62,970 nt of DNA from Gammaproteobacteria bacterium (GTDB lineage: Bacteria; Pseudomonadota; Gammaproteobacteria; Arenicellales; JAANXG01), in NCBI GenBank assembly GCA_024639325.1, contig JAHEIO010000013.1, positions 1-62,970 of the forward strand, read 5' to 3'. The stretch's first letter is position 1; each line of letters begins with the position of its first letter. The position numbers and the translations under genes were made by a program. This document shows, one piece after another, positions 37,721 to 47,551 of the stretch. Below the pieces are notes generated by a model. That model did no database searches, had not been told where the DNA came from, and was given only the letters and a program-made list of their open reading frames with translations.

Positions 37721-40292
37721 GTCCTTGTTTTCAAGCCTTGATTTGAAGCACCTGGACACGCGCAGGATCGACCTGGCCATGGCATGGGCTCAGCGCCACC
37801 CCGTGGCCACCGCGGCATACAACCTGGGCAACTATCTGTTTCTTGGCGCCATCAAGGCGGCGCAATGGGCCGCGCAGTCCGTGGTAAAGCTGAGAAACCG
37901 CCTGGCTGGAAGCAAATCCGGCTTCGACACCCATACTCAGGACACCACTGCGGCGCATCCGGTTCGCCACATCCCAGACGAGCCGCGCGTGCTGATACTG
38001 GCCGAGGACAGCATACCGCAATGTTTCGAGTACCGGGTCAGGCAAAAGCTCGAGATGTTGAGCGAGCTCGGTTGGGAAGCCGCCTGGCTGCCCTGGTCGG
38101 ATATCGAGCAGGTCAGGAGGGAACTGCATTTCTACGACGTGATCGTGCTGTACCGTGTACCGGGATTCGATGCCGTCCTTTCGATCATCGAGTACGCCGG
38201 TGCGCTGAACAAACTGCTGATCTACGACCTGGACGATCTCGTTTTCGACCGGATCCAGCTCGAAAAAAAGTTTTCCGGCAATCGCGGTCAACTCTCCTTA
38301 AGGGTGTACAAAGATCTTCTCACGGGCGCCGATCTCTACCGCAAATCGATGTCGCTGATACCGTTCTGCATGGTGTCGACGGAACCTCTCGGGGAAGAGG
38401 TTGAACGTACGCTAGGCGCCAGCGGATTCATTCTTCCCAACGGCATATCGTCCACGCTGATTTACGAGTGCGACGCAGGGTTTGCCGGCAGGGAAACCGA
38501 TGCCGTCATCATATTCTACGGCAGCGGCACAAAAACACACGACGCCGATTTCAGAATGGTCACACCCGTATTGCTAGAGATGCTCGACGAACACCCCGAG
38601 ACCAAACTCGTCATCGCCGGGCCATTGCAGCTCGACCCGGACTTCAGGCGATTCGGAAACCGGGTATTGACCATCGAATTCCTCGAGTACGCTTCGTATC
38701 TAGAAGTCGTTAAGTGCGCCCACATAAACATCGCCCCCCTCGAACCAGGAATATTCGCCGACTGCAAAAGTGAAATCAAATGGCTGGAAGCCGGCATGCT
38801 GGGCGTCCCATCGGTCGTTTCCGGGACCCGCACATACCACCGGGCCATCAGACAAAATGAAACCGGCTTCGTGGCCGACACACCCGCACAGTGGAAGTCC
38901 ATACTTGGGGCACTCATCGTCGACAAGGATCTCGGGGATCGGATCGGCCAGGCCGCGAAAGTCGAAATCGCGCGGCGGTACGGGCGTGAACAGCTTGCCG
39001 GGAAATTCAGGGATATCGTTTACGAATGTATAGATCGATCGCCCGGCACGAGCCGGTCACACGCCGGCACGAAATCCAGGCAACGCCTGTTGATTGTCAA
39101 CACGCTTTACCCGCCGCAATCCATGGGAGGCGCCACCCGGATCGTCAAGGGCCTGGTCGACACCATGGTGTCCGAATTCAGCGGACGCTACGACGTCATG
39201 GTCTTTACCTGTGACGTGCATGACACGAGGCCGTATCACCTACGGGAATATGTTCATGACGGCGTCATCGTACTTTCGGTCAGCGTGCCAATGAGACCGG
39301 ATCTCGAAAGATTGTACGAGGACGAAAAAATCAGGCTCCTGTTCGACCGGGTGCTGCGCTTCTACGCTCCCGATATCGTGCATTTTCACAGTGTACAGCG
39401 ACTCACCGCATCGCCGCTGCTGGCCGCCGGGGAAAACCACATCCCTTACGTCGTCACCCTGCATGATTCCTGGTGGATTTCCGACTACCCGTTCATGATG
39501 GATGACAGTGGAAACCTGCTGCCACGAAACGTCAGCAACCCCCTCGTTGCCTGCAGCTACAGCACCGATTTCAACAGTACTTCCTCTCGGAACCGGTTTC
39601 TGCGTGATCGGCTGCACGGTGCAAGCGCGCTTGTGGCCGTATCGGAGTACCAGCGGGATCTGTATTCGGACAACGGGTTCGCGAATACGATGGTGATCGA
39701 AGACGGCGTTGACACACCACCCGGTTTCAGCAGAAACACGCTGAAAAAACTGGTGCTTGGATACGCCGGCGGACAGTCAGAACATAAAGGGTTTTATTTC
39801 TTGAAAGACCGCATAGGCAGCGCCAGGCTCAGTAACATTGAAGTCGTCATCGTCGATATCTTTTCCAAACTGTCACAAACGACAACGGAGAAATGGGGCG
39901 ACACGCAGGTGACGATCTATCCCAGGTTCGATTTTTCCGACATGGGTGCGTTCTACTCCCTGATCGACGTCATGATCGTGCCTTCCCTGTGGCCAGAAAG
40001 TTTCGGTCTTGTCGCGCGGGAAGCGTCTCTGTTGGGCTTGTGGGTCGTCGCCCCCAACTCGGGAGGCCTGAGGGATGCCGTGATCGATGGAGAGTCCGGT
40101 TTCTTGTACGCGCCCGGTGATGGTGATGAGTTTCAAGGCATCCTTGCCGAGCTTGATCTACATTGGCAAAAATACAAACAACCGGTCGACCAGGCCCGCA
40201 TTGCCGGCCTCGGAATCAAATCCGTCGAACAGAACGCCAGGACAACCCAGGAATTGTATCAGCGCATAGCGACAGGACGCGGGTTTCGGTAA
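37704..40292 (+). CDS. Double GT-B glycosyltransferase (two GT4-like modules)
   Basis: The product is 862 aa from ATG at 37704, overlapping the upstream stop by 17 bp. A longer frame exists, but its first 83 residues are a shadow of the GT2 gene. Two GT-B modules follow each other. One is about residues 90-450 (VLILAEDSIPQ, with a late GMLGVPSVVSG). The other is about 480-860 (RLLIVNTLYPPQSMGGA, WPESFGLVAREASLLGLWVVA). Each may add a different sugar. The N-terminal 80 residues may help membrane attachment. Its 3' end overlaps the convergent membrane-protein gene by 34 bp. Confidence 0.82.
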   Translation: MISRIKSLFSSLDLKHLDTRRIDLAMAWAQRHPVATAAYNLGNYLFLGAIKAAQWAAQSVVKLRNRLAGSKSGFDTHTQDTTAAHPVRHIPDEPRVLILAEDSIPQCFEYRVRQKLEMLSELGWEAAWLPWSDIEQVRRELHFYDVIVLYRVPGFDAVLSIIEYAGALNKLLIYDLDDLVFDRIQLEKKFSGNRGQLSLRVYKDLLTGADLYRKSMSLIPFCMVSTEPLGEEVERTLGASGFILPNGISSTLIYECDAGFAGRETDAVIIFYGSGTKTHDADFRMVTPVLLEMLDEHPETKLVIAGPLQLDPDFRRFGNRVLTIEFLEYASYLEVVKCAHINIAPLEPGIFADCKSEIKWLEAGMLGVPSVVSGTRTYHRAIRQNETGFVADTPAQWKSILGALIVDKDLGDRIGQAAKVEIARRYGREQLAGKFRDIVYECIDRSPGTSRSHAGTKSRQRLLIVNTLYPPQSMGGATRIVKGLVDTMVSEFSGRYDVMVFTCDVHDTRPYHLREYVHDGVIVLSVSVPMRPDLERLYEDEKIRLLFDRVLRFYAPDIVHFHSVQRLTASPLLAAGENHIPYVVTLHDSWWISDYPFMMDDSGNLLPRNVSNPLVACSYSTDFNSTSSRNRFLRDRLHGASALVAVSEYQRDLYSDNGFANTMVIEDGVDTPPGFSRNTLKKLVLGYAGGQSEHKGFYFLKDRIGSARLSNIEVVIVDIFSKLSQTTTEKWGDTQVTIYPRFDFSDMGAFYSLIDVMIVPSLWPESFGLVAREASLLGLWVVAPNSGGLRDAVIDGESGFLYAPGDGDEFQGILAELDLHWQKYKQPVDQARIAGLGIKSVEQNARTTQELYQRIATGRGFR

Positions 40293-41788
40293 ATAAACAC
40301 GCTGCTTCCGTGCTCGCCATTTATTTTCTTGACCGGTGGGCCATGCAGATGAATTTCAAGCCATTCGGTCCAAGGGTAGTCGTTATCACCCAGTTCAATG
40401 GCGATATAGTCATACTCCTTCCACTTTTTGTTCTTGATGACCAGGTAAGAGTGCTGCCAGGAATAGTTGTCGTCCTTGTGGAAGGCATCCTTGCCCGAAT
40501 AGTGGACCAGTATCAGATTGTTGCTGTGCAGCGTCGCGTCCGCAGGGGTATTTTCCCGGATCCAGCGGCCGGCCTCGGCTAGATGTTTTTTGTTTGTAAA
40601 AACGTCCAGGCCGTTCACCCCGAGCAGTATTGCCAGCACCAGCGTTCCCGGCAGCAGCCATTTTTGCCTGGCGGTTTGGCTCGAATCGCCCCAGCGTTTC
40701 CATAGATACGAAAACACGAACGGTGACGCCATCAATATGGTAACGGCAACCGTCAGCGCATAGCGGTCGACCACGATCGAAATGAAAAATGCGGAACCGA
40801 TCAATATCAGCGTATTGACCAGGATTATAGCCACCCAAATCGGCTTCAAGGACATTTCGGGAAAGAGCATGCCCTTTTTGTAGCCCCAGACCGCCAGGGC
40901 GGCATAGATAACAGACAGTCGTCGTACGAGTTCAGCCGCGGTGACGAACACGATAATCATGGCGTACACGATTAGATAGTAGCGCCCGGCAAACTGCTCT
41001 TTCAGTAATCCGAGCTTGCCCCCCACTGTGTCGCTTACATACCCGCCGATGGCCTCGATGATGTTCCCCGGTTTCTCGAATTTTCCCGCGGCGTCGATGA
41101 TGGCGATGTCTTTGATCAACCACAGACCAAGGAGAAACGCGAACACAAGCACGAGCATCGCCCCGGCGACAAGCAGCAGCCACCTGGCAGTGTATGATGC
41201 GGACTGACGCAGGGCCAGGGCAATGACCGGCACCGATGCCAGGATGGCGACACCCTCCACCCTGAACAGACAGGCCGCCGCGGCACAGACAAACCACCCA
41301 AACAGTGAAACACGGCTGTTTTGTTTCCAGTATTTGAAAAGGAAACACAGGGACCAGATGCTGAATGCCGCATAGCCGATGTCTCGTATGATGAATGACC
41401 GGTACTTGTTCAGGGTGGGGAATACCAGTATCAAAAATACGGCAAAAATCATTGTGTTCCGGTCTGCGCCCAGTTCGTGCACAGCGCAGAGAAAACAGAC
41501 GACTAGCAGCGCCGCCAGCAGTGCGTTGAGAACGTAGGCTGCGCTGACCAGGTCGACCCCGGGCAGTTTGCCGACATAAGCGATCAGCGCGGGATAGAAT
41601 GGCCAGGAATATATAGACAGCGCCTCGCGCCAGTCGCCGGTTGAGATCGACCGCGCGGCCCTGACATAATAGACACCATCGTTGTTGATGATCGGGTCGG
41701 CCCATATGCACCAGATGGACAGTGCGAGACTCGACAACACGGCAACAATGATCAGTCCGGGATACTGCCGGAGGAAGCCTGAATTCAT
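40259..41788 (-). CDS. Polytopic membrane protein, GT39-like
   Basis: This 509-aa protein has an N-terminal membrane segment (12-30), the loop motif NNDGVYYVRAARSI with an acidic residue where GT-C enzymes bind metal, and about ten further membrane segments. A soluble C-terminal part of about 120 residues follows. It is the third such protein in this cluster. It faces the GT4 fusion gene, and the two coding regions share 34 bp at their ends. Confidence 0.75.
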   Translation of the reverse strand: MNSGFLRQYPGLIIVAVLSSLALSIWCIWADPIINNDGVYYVRAARSISTGDWREALSIYSWPFYPALIAYVGKLPGVDLVSAAYVLNALLAALLVVCFLCAVHELGADRNTMIFAVFLILVFPTLNKYRSFIIRDIGYAAFSIWSLCFLFKYWKQNSRVSLFGWFVCAAAACLFRVEGVAILASVPVIALALRQSASYTARWLLLVAGAMLVLVFAFLLGLWLIKDIAIIDAAGKFEKPGNIIEAIGGYVSDTVGGKLGLLKEQFAGRYYLIVYAMIIVFVTAAELVRRLSVIYAALAVWGYKKGMLFPEMSLKPIWVAIILVNTLILIGSAFFISIVVDRYALTVAVTILMASPFVFSYLWKRWGDSSQTARQKWLLPGTLVLAILLGVNGLDVFTNKKHLAEAGRWIRENTPADATLHSNNLILVHYSGKDAFHKDDNYSWQHSYLVIKNKKWKEYDYIAIELGDNDYPWTEWLEIHLHGPPVKKINGEHGSSVFIYRNPRPVAMR

Positions 41789-41801
41789 CGGCAGGTGTTA
41801 G

Positions 41802-41820
41802 CCTGAATAATGCGGGCTAG
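41802..41820 (-). repeat. Partial dispersed repeat unit over a stop codon
   Basis: On the minus strand the sequence TAGCCCGCATTATTCAGGC begins with the stop codon of the 391-aa gene and matches the core AGCCCGCAT of the repeat family seen at 16053 and 62068. It may have been inserted at the gene end, replacing the native stop. Confidence 0.45.
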
Positions 41821-42992
41821 TCCAACCTGGTCGTCAAGTCGGCCTCCGCGGCGACCTTGGCAACGAGCAGTTCCTCGCTGATGTGCTCCCAGGGTCGACC
41901 CTCTTCTGATATCACCAGCGAAACATGCTTTGAGAATTTATCGAATGGATAGTCCTCGTATTCGACGATCATCTCACTCGTATTCTCGAGAAAAGGAATC
42001 AATCCTTCATATTTCCGCAGCTTGTCCCGCTTGACGCGAATGTCTTCGTCTTCCTGCTTGGATTCGAAGTATTCCTCGGTGTTGTGGGTGATGGTGTCGA
42101 CCGCCTTGTTGAAATTGTCGAAATCCAACTGAAACAAGCCGTAAGCCCGCTGATACAGCTTGAAATAATCAATGATGAAGTCCTTGATCTGACCCAGCCG
42201 CGGATGATGTTTAAGAGAATTGGTGAATCGCATGAAAATATCGTCATACTCCTCAACCACCTCCCCCGGTCTTTCCACTTTTTCACGCATCTCCGGATTC
42301 ATCGCCATCTGACACATCGCTTTCAGGTCAAAAAGCAGATCCGAAACCTGTTTGGATTCCATCCTGGCCCGGCGTTGCGCATCCAACATCACACTGTGGG
42401 CGCTGGCGAAATCGAAGCTCCCCATCACCTCCTGCCTGATCGACTCTTCCACCTCACCGGTGGCCCGTGTTCCGAGTTTTCCGGAGAGCCTCATTTTCAG
42501 CCGTCGGCTGGCATCTTCAGCGATCTGGAACTCGTTCATTCGCTTTGCCTCTTCCTCCCTCAACGCAAGATAGTTTTGCATCATCTGATTGAAGCGCATG
42601 ATCTTTTCCTGGAACTGGTGGGTAAAAGTCAGGAAGGGAGCGAAGAACTCGCTGTTTTCCGAAGGCGTCAGCTGAAGGCGGGTTACGTACTGCCTCAGAT
42701 ATTTGATTTTCTTGGCGATGATCTCGCACGTATTGGAAATGCTCATGCTGATCTTCGATATGCTGCTGAACGCCTCGTGGAGTTCCTTGTTGACCTTCAG
42801 GATCTCGAGCAGCTTCCGCAGCATGGTTTCTTCGCCGGTCGTCCGAATGAAAAGAGCCTGCAAACTGCGTCGTGCATCATTGAGCTGAGCCTGCGTAATC
42901 AGGGCATTCTGCTCGATGAATGACAGCGCAGTCATCACGGCAAGCATCTCCTTTTGCTTGGTGAGCATGACTTTTTCTGCTTCTTTATTCAT
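41817..42992 (-). CDS. Cytoplasmic helical protein of unknown function (391 aa)
   Basis: There is no signal peptide or membrane segment. Most of the sequence is predicted to be helical, with heptad-like stretches at about 30-110 and 130-215. It is rich in charged residues and methionine. It looks like a rod or scaffold rather than an enzyme, and I see no catalytic motif. It stands between the glycan cluster and der, transcribed alone in the same direction as both minus-strand neighbours. I do not recognise the family. Confidence 0.7.
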   Translation of the reverse strand: MNKEAEKVMLTKQKEMLAVMTALSFIEQNALITQAQLNDARRSLQALFIRTTGEETMLRKLLEILKVNKELHEAFSSISKISMSISNTCEIIAKKIKYLRQYVTRLQLTPSENSEFFAPFLTFTHQFQEKIMRFNQMMQNYLALREEEAKRMNEFQIAEDASRRLKMRLSGKLGTRATGEVEESIRQEVMGSFDFASAHSVMLDAQRRARMESKQVSDLLFDLKAMCQMAMNPEMREKVERPGEVVEEYDDIFMRFTNSLKHHPRLGQIKDFIIDYFKLYQRAYGLFQLDFDNFNKAVDTITHNTEEYFESKQEDEDIRVKRDKLRKYEGLIPFLENTSEMIVEYEDYPFDKFSKHVSLVISEEGRPWEHISEELLVAKVAAEADLTTRLD

Positions 42993-43092
42993 TTAAATCA
43001 ATAGCTTAGGAAAGACAAGCCGGTTTCCGGTGCAACCCTTCACGCGAATGCTACAACACGGATAAGTATAACACCCACATTCCCCGTTGGAT

Positions 43093-44448
43093 TCATTTGC
43101 GCGCATGGGAAGAGCCTCGTGCATAGGGGTTTACGGACGTTTTGAACCAGAGATTGACGCGGGTACCCGTAAGATCGAATTCCTTGCCGATACGGCTTGC
43201 CAAATATCGCTTGTAAGACTCGGGAACTTTGTGAAGCAGATTACCGTGGATCACCACGGTCGGCGGATTCTTGCCGCCCTGGTGTGCGTATTTGAGCTTG
43301 ATCTGCCGGTGGCCTACCCTGGGCGGAGGCTGGGCTTCCACAGCGCGTCTCAGCGCCATGTTCAGTTTTGCCGTACCGAGATTTGCCATGGCGGAATCAT
43401 AAACTCGCTGAACCGCCGGCATGATCCGGTCGATCCTCGACCCGTATTTGGCTGATACGAATATCGTAGGAACCGACTCCAGAAAGGGTAATTCTTTGGC
43501 GAGACCGCGCCGCACGAGGTTTTTCCTATACCTCTCCAGCCCGTCCCATTTGTTTACAACCACGACCATGGCTCGGCCGGCTTCCCGAATGAGCCCTGCC
43601 AACCTGGCATCCTGTTCGGTGACTCCAATCCTTGCGTCGATCAGCAGGACGATGACATCGGCCCTTGCCATGGTTTGCAGAGCCTTGACAACGGAAATAC
43701 GCTCGAGCTTCTCGCCAACCCTGGACCTTCTTCTGACTCCGGCAGTATCGATGAGGTAATACTCACGGCCGTCGCTTGTAAAGCGCGTGCCGACGCTGTC
43801 TCTCGTGGTTCCGGCGATATCAGACACTATCATCCTGTCTTTTCCTAGCAGCTTGTTCACGAGCGTCGATTTGCCAGCGTTTGGCTTACCCAGAATAGCC
43901 ACCCTGGGGCAGTCGATCTCGTCACCGAGTGCCCCCGCACTGTCTTTGTCAAATCCGGGGAGTATGGCCTCCATCATTTCCCGTACACCGGATCCGTGTT
44001 GCGCGGATACCGCGTACAAGGCCTCACCAACTCCAAGACTGTAGAACTCCGCCGTGGCCAGCTCGTCCTCCAATCCTTCGCATTTGTTTACCGCGATGTA
44101 AACCGGCACTTCGCTGGCACGAAGCCGGCCCACGATCTCTTCATCCCCCGTGCTAAGGCCTTCTCGTCCATCGACTACCAGTATGATGGCATCGCTTTCC
44201 TCCACCGCGAGCTCGAACTGTTGTTGAATCGCACCTTGCAGCGCGGAGGCAACGCTGTGCTCGTAGCCACCGGTATCTATGACCCAGTAGGACCGTGCTC
44301 CAAGCACACCCTTACCAACCATTCGGTCCCGGGTCACTCCCGGATAATCGTCTACGATGGCGTCCCGGGAGCGGGTCAGTCGGTTGTACAGGGTGGATTT
44401 TCCGACATTGGCTCTACCGACGATAGAGATGACCGGCGGAGATGCCAT
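43093..44448 (-). CDS. der: Ribosome biogenesis GTPase Der (EngA)
   Basis: Der has two tandem GTPase domains and acts in 50S subunit maturation. The first P-loop is GRANVGKST with its DTGG switch, and the second is GKPNAGKST with DTAG. NKCEG and NKWDG are the two base-recognition motifs. The C-terminal KH-like domain ends at about residue 450. ATG at 44448 lies 8 bp after the bamB stop; a GTG 18 bp upstream would overlap bamB. It is the last gene of the conserved ndk-to-der block. Confidence 0.96.
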   Translation of the reverse strand: MASPPVISIVGRANVGKSTLYNRLTRSRDAIVDDYPGVTRDRMVGKGVLGARSYWVIDTGGYEHSVASALQGAIQQQFELAVEESDAIILVVDGREGLSTGDEEIVGRLRASEVPVYIAVNKCEGLEDELATAEFYSLGVGEALYAVSAQHGSGVREMMEAILPGFDKDSAGALGDEIDCPRVAILGKPNAGKSTLVNKLLGKDRMIVSDIAGTTRDSVGTRFTSDGREYYLIDTAGVRRRSRVGEKLERISVVKALQTMARADVIVLLIDARIGVTEQDARLAGLIREAGRAMVVVVNKWDGLERYRKNLVRRGLAKELPFLESVPTIFVSAKYGSRIDRIMPAVQRVYDSAMANLGTAKLNMALRRAVEAQPPPRVGHRQIKLKYAHQGGKNPPTVVIHGNLLHKVPESYKRYLASRIGKEFDLTGTRVNLWFKTSVNPYARGSSHARK

Positions 44449-44455
44449 TGCAGGC

Positions 44456-45625
44456 TCAGGAATCACTCACCGTGACTGCGATCAGCGAACCCTGCTTGTT
44501 CATCGAATAGATGGTGTTCTGGTAAACAACCGGCAGCCCCGCAAATCCTCCCCCACCGAGCTTTCTTCGCCCAACTATCTTTCCGTCGGTCTTCCTGAGT
44601 GCGTGAATATAGCCCTCGTAGTCGCTTACCAGTATGTAGTTGCCCAGCGCGGTGGGGCCTGACAACCGCCGACGCAGCAGTTCGGGCTGTTCCCAGATGG
44701 TTTCCCCCGTGAGCCGGTCCAGGGCGCTGACAAGACCGGCGTCACTGGAGACATAGATATTTTCATCGTCGGCGCTGACATGGACATGGCTGGATATTTC
44801 CCTGGACCAAAGTACGCGACGGCTGCCCAGAGCAAGCGCCGTCACCGCACCCTGGAACGCTGAAACGTAGAGGACGCTGCCCACGATCACCGGCGTGGCG
44901 TCGATATCGATCATGCGTTCAACTTCATTTCTGCCGCTGGCTTCGGCCACACTGATATCCCACAGTATGGTGCCGTCGGAAAGATCCGCTGCGACGATCT
45001 TGCCGTTGGCGAATCCGGCGATTACCGCGCCCCGGATTACAAGCGGTGCGCTGTTGCCGCGCAGCGTCAATGGCGGCACCTGTCGATGGAATACCCACTG
45101 CTGCTGCCCGTTTTCACTCGATAGTCCGTAGACATGTCCATCGATGGTCCGCACAACGGAAATGCCCAGCCCCGCGGCCGGCGGTGCGAGAATCTCGCTG
45201 CTCAGCTGCCTGGTCCAAGACGCGTCGCCTGTGAATGAATCGAGCGCCACGACCTCGCCTTCCGATGTGCCGACCAGAACGATGTCATCTCCGGCCCCCA
45301 CGGCGCCCGAAATCTGATCATCTAGCCGGGTTCGCCATTGGGCCTTGCCGGTGTCGGGCGCAACCGCACTGACCGTCCCGTCCGTACCCGCGGTAAACAG
45401 CAGGCCGCGGTCCAGCGCCGGCACCAGCTGTATGCTGCGGGGTGGCGCGCCGCTTCCGGCTTTGTAGGACCACTTCTGAATTATCTTTACGGATTGTTCG
45501 ACGTCGCCCAGCTTCGCGGGCGGCTCATCTTCGATCCGCTCTTTGCCGCTAAGCTTCTCCACTGCGGCACATCCCGACAGTGACAGGGCTAACAGGAACA
45601 GGACGAGTGTGCCTAGTGGTTTCAT
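44456..45625 (-). CDS. bamB: Outer-membrane protein assembly factor BamB
   Basis: BamB is a lipoprotein of the BAM complex that inserts barrels in the outer membrane. The 389-aa protein has a lipobox LSGCAA at about 16-21 and then an eight-bladed beta-propeller of PQQ-type repeats (for example GTDGTVSAVAPDTGKAQWR, GTSEGEVVALDSFTGDASW). Its start overlaps the yfgM stop by 4 bp (ATGA), and der follows directly. This order is standard in gammaproteobacteria. Confidence 0.95.
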   Translation of the reverse strand: MKPLGTLVLFLLALSLSGCAAVEKLSGKERIEDEPPAKLGDVEQSVKIIQKWSYKAGSGAPPRSIQLVPALDRGLLFTAGTDGTVSAVAPDTGKAQWRTRLDDQISGAVGAGDDIVLVGTSEGEVVALDSFTGDASWTRQLSSEILAPPAAGLGISVVRTIDGHVYGLSSENGQQQWVFHRQVPPLTLRGNSAPLVIRGAVIAGFANGKIVAADLSDGTILWDISVAEASGRNEVERMIDIDATPVIVGSVLYVSAFQGAVTALALGSRRVLWSREISSHVHVSADDENIYVSSDAGLVSALDRLTGETIWEQPELLRRRLSGPTALGNYILVSDYEGYIHALRKTDGKIVGRRKLGGGGFAGLPVVYQNTIYSMNKQGSLIAVTVSDS

Positions 45626-46254
45626 TCGCTGGTGTTTCCGATTGCGTGGTCCAGCTTCATTACCAGCAGATTGCTGTAGGCCGAACCCGGCGTTATATCT
45701 CTCAAGGCTTCCTCGTATGCACTCCGCGCCCCTTCAACATCCCCTGTTGCCATTGCGATGTCACCGCGCAGCTCCTGGTACTCCGACACGAATCCGTCGT
45801 AGCTCTGCACGGCCGCAAGCTTTTCGGCTTGTTCCGGTTTTCCCTGCTCCAACAGCAACCTCGCCAGTCTCAATCGCGCGGGATGCTGAACGCCGGCCTG
45901 TTTGGAGTTCTCCAACGCCCACCTGAGCATCGCCGCGGCCTGTTCGGTTTCACCCGCCTGGTATTTTTCCTTCGCCAGGAACAGCGCCGCCAGCCCCGCA
46001 TACGGGGTAGCGGTATAGTCCTGCATGAGCTCTGATCCGATTATTTCGAAATCACCGTCCTGGCTCGACATCAGCTGGGCAAACCGGTTGGATGCCGATT
46101 CAGATTGAGCTTGGGTGTAGTCCCTCCAGTAGTTGACACCGGCAATGGCGCCCACGCCTATCACCAAGCCAAAAATTATCGAAGTTCCGTTTTTCTTCCA
46201 CCATTCTTTCAGACGTTCGGCCTGTTCATCTTCGCTGTAGCGTGGGTCGATCAT
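45622..46254 (-). CDS. yfgM: Membrane-anchored TPR protein YfgM-like
   Basis: This 210-aa protein has a cytoplasmic N-terminus (DPRYSEDEQAERLKEWWKKNG), a membrane segment (about 25-45) and a periplasmic TPR-like helical domain. It corresponds to the ancillary SecYEG translocon/periplasmic chaperone network protein found between hisS and bamB in gammaproteobacteria. Four-base overlaps join it to hisS and to bamB. Confidence 0.92.
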   Translation of the reverse strand: MIDPRYSEDEQAERLKEWWKKNGTSIIFGLVIGVGAIAGVNYWRDYTQAQSESASNRFAQLMSSQDGDFEIIGSELMQDYTATPYAGLAALFLAKEKYQAGETEQAAAMLRWALENSKQAGVQHPARLRLARLLLEQGKPEQAEKLAAVQSYDGFVSEYQELRGDIAMATGDVEGARSAYEEALRDITPGSAYSNLLVMKLDHAIGNTSE

Positions 46255-47537
46255 ACTCTATGCTCACCTATCAATTCCTGCACCTTTGTCACGAGATCGC
46301 CGGCGGCAACCGTTACCTGCTCGCCTCTTCTCTGCATCATTTTCAGCGTGATCGAGTCAGATTCGAGCTCGTCCTCGCCCAGCAAAAGACCAATCAGCGC
46401 ACCGCTTTTGTCCGCCCGCTTCATTTGATTCTTCATGCCGCCTTCACCGCAATACATCTCTACATTGAAACCCCGGCCCCGCAATTTCTCGGCGTGACTC
46501 CAACCCCTGGACCGCGCACCTTCACCGACCATGATTATGTAAACGTCCGCGCGAGTGGGAGAACGCATCGCTTCGTTCATCGAGGCGAGTTCGACCAGCC
46601 TGTCCATTCCCAGTGCAAAACCCGCGGCGGGTACGGCACGCTTGCCGCCCAATTGCTGCACCAGGCCGTCATATCTGCCTCCCGCACAAACCGCACCCTG
46701 CGCACCCAGTTCGTCCGTGACCCACTCGAATACAGTACGATTATAGTAATCCAGGCCGCGGACCAGTCTCTGGTTTACGGTATAGCGAATACCCAGTTCG
46801 TCGAGGTACCGGCACAACCCGTCGAAATGAGCGCGGGAGTCGGCATCGAGACCATCAAACAGCGTCGGAGCACCTTGCAGAATGCGTTGTGTATTCGGGT
46901 CCTTCGAATCGAGAATACGCAGCGGGTTGGTTCGAATACGATTCCGGCTGTCTGGGTCGAGGTCCCGCTCGTAACCCTGCAAATATTCTACAAGTCGACG
47001 ACGGTACGCTGCCCTGGTGTCTGAGTCACCCAGCGAGTTGATCTCCAGCCGGGGCGGGATTTGCAGCTTCGTACCGCTCCAGAACCTCGATGACATCGCG
47101 ATCAGTTCGGCATCGGTATCCGGCCCCGTCCAACCGAACGCCTCCGCCCCGGCCTGGTAAAATTGCCGATAGCGCCCCCGCTGGGGCCGTTCGTGCCTGA
47201 ACATCGGACCCATATACCAGAAACGCTGGCACTGATTGTGGAACAAACCGTGCTCGATACCGGCACGCACGCAACTGGCCGTTGCTTCGGGCCTCAACGT
47301 CAAACTTTCGCCGTTCCTGTCGTCAAAGGTGTACATTTCCTTGGCCACGATGTCGGTCGCCTCACCTATGGATCGTGCAAACAGTTCGGTTTTTTCGAGC
47401 AGCGGCAATCGAATCTCGCGGTACGAGTAGGCTCGAAATATTCTTCGCAGCTCGGCTTCAACCCGCTGCCAGACGGCGCTGTCCCGGGGCAGGATGTCAT
47501 TCATACCCCGAACCGCGTTTACTGCGCCCGTTTCCAA
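46251..47537 (-). CDS. hisS: Histidine-tRNA ligase
   Basis: This is a class II aminoacyl-tRNA synthetase of 428 aa. Motifs visible are RGMNDILP at the N-terminus, motif 2 with FRHERPQRGRYRQFYQ, the histidine-binding segment LVRGLDYYNRTVFEWV, motif 3 GFALGMDRL and a C-terminal anticodon-binding domain. It starts 15 bp after the rodZ stop. In many related genomes ispG lies between rodZ and hisS; here there is no room for it. Confidence 0.96.
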   Translation of the reverse strand: METGAVNAVRGMNDILPRDSAVWQRVEAELRRIFRAYSYREIRLPLLEKTELFARSIGEATDIVAKEMYTFDDRNGESLTLRPEATASCVRAGIEHGLFHNQCQRFWYMGPMFRHERPQRGRYRQFYQAGAEAFGWTGPDTDAELIAMSSRFWSGTKLQIPPRLEINSLGDSDTRAAYRRRLVEYLQGYERDLDPDSRNRIRTNPLRILDSKDPNTQRILQGAPTLFDGLDADSRAHFDGLCRYLDELGIRYTVNQRLVRGLDYYNRTVFEWVTDELGAQGAVCAGGRYDGLVQQLGGKRAVPAAGFALGMDRLVELASMNEAMRSPTRADVYIIMVGEGARSRGWSHAEKLRGRGFNVEMYCGEGGMKNQMKRADKSGALIGLLLGEDELESDSITLKMMQRRGEQVTVAAGDLVTKVQELIGEHRV

Positions 47538-47551
47538 AGTCCCGATCCTAC

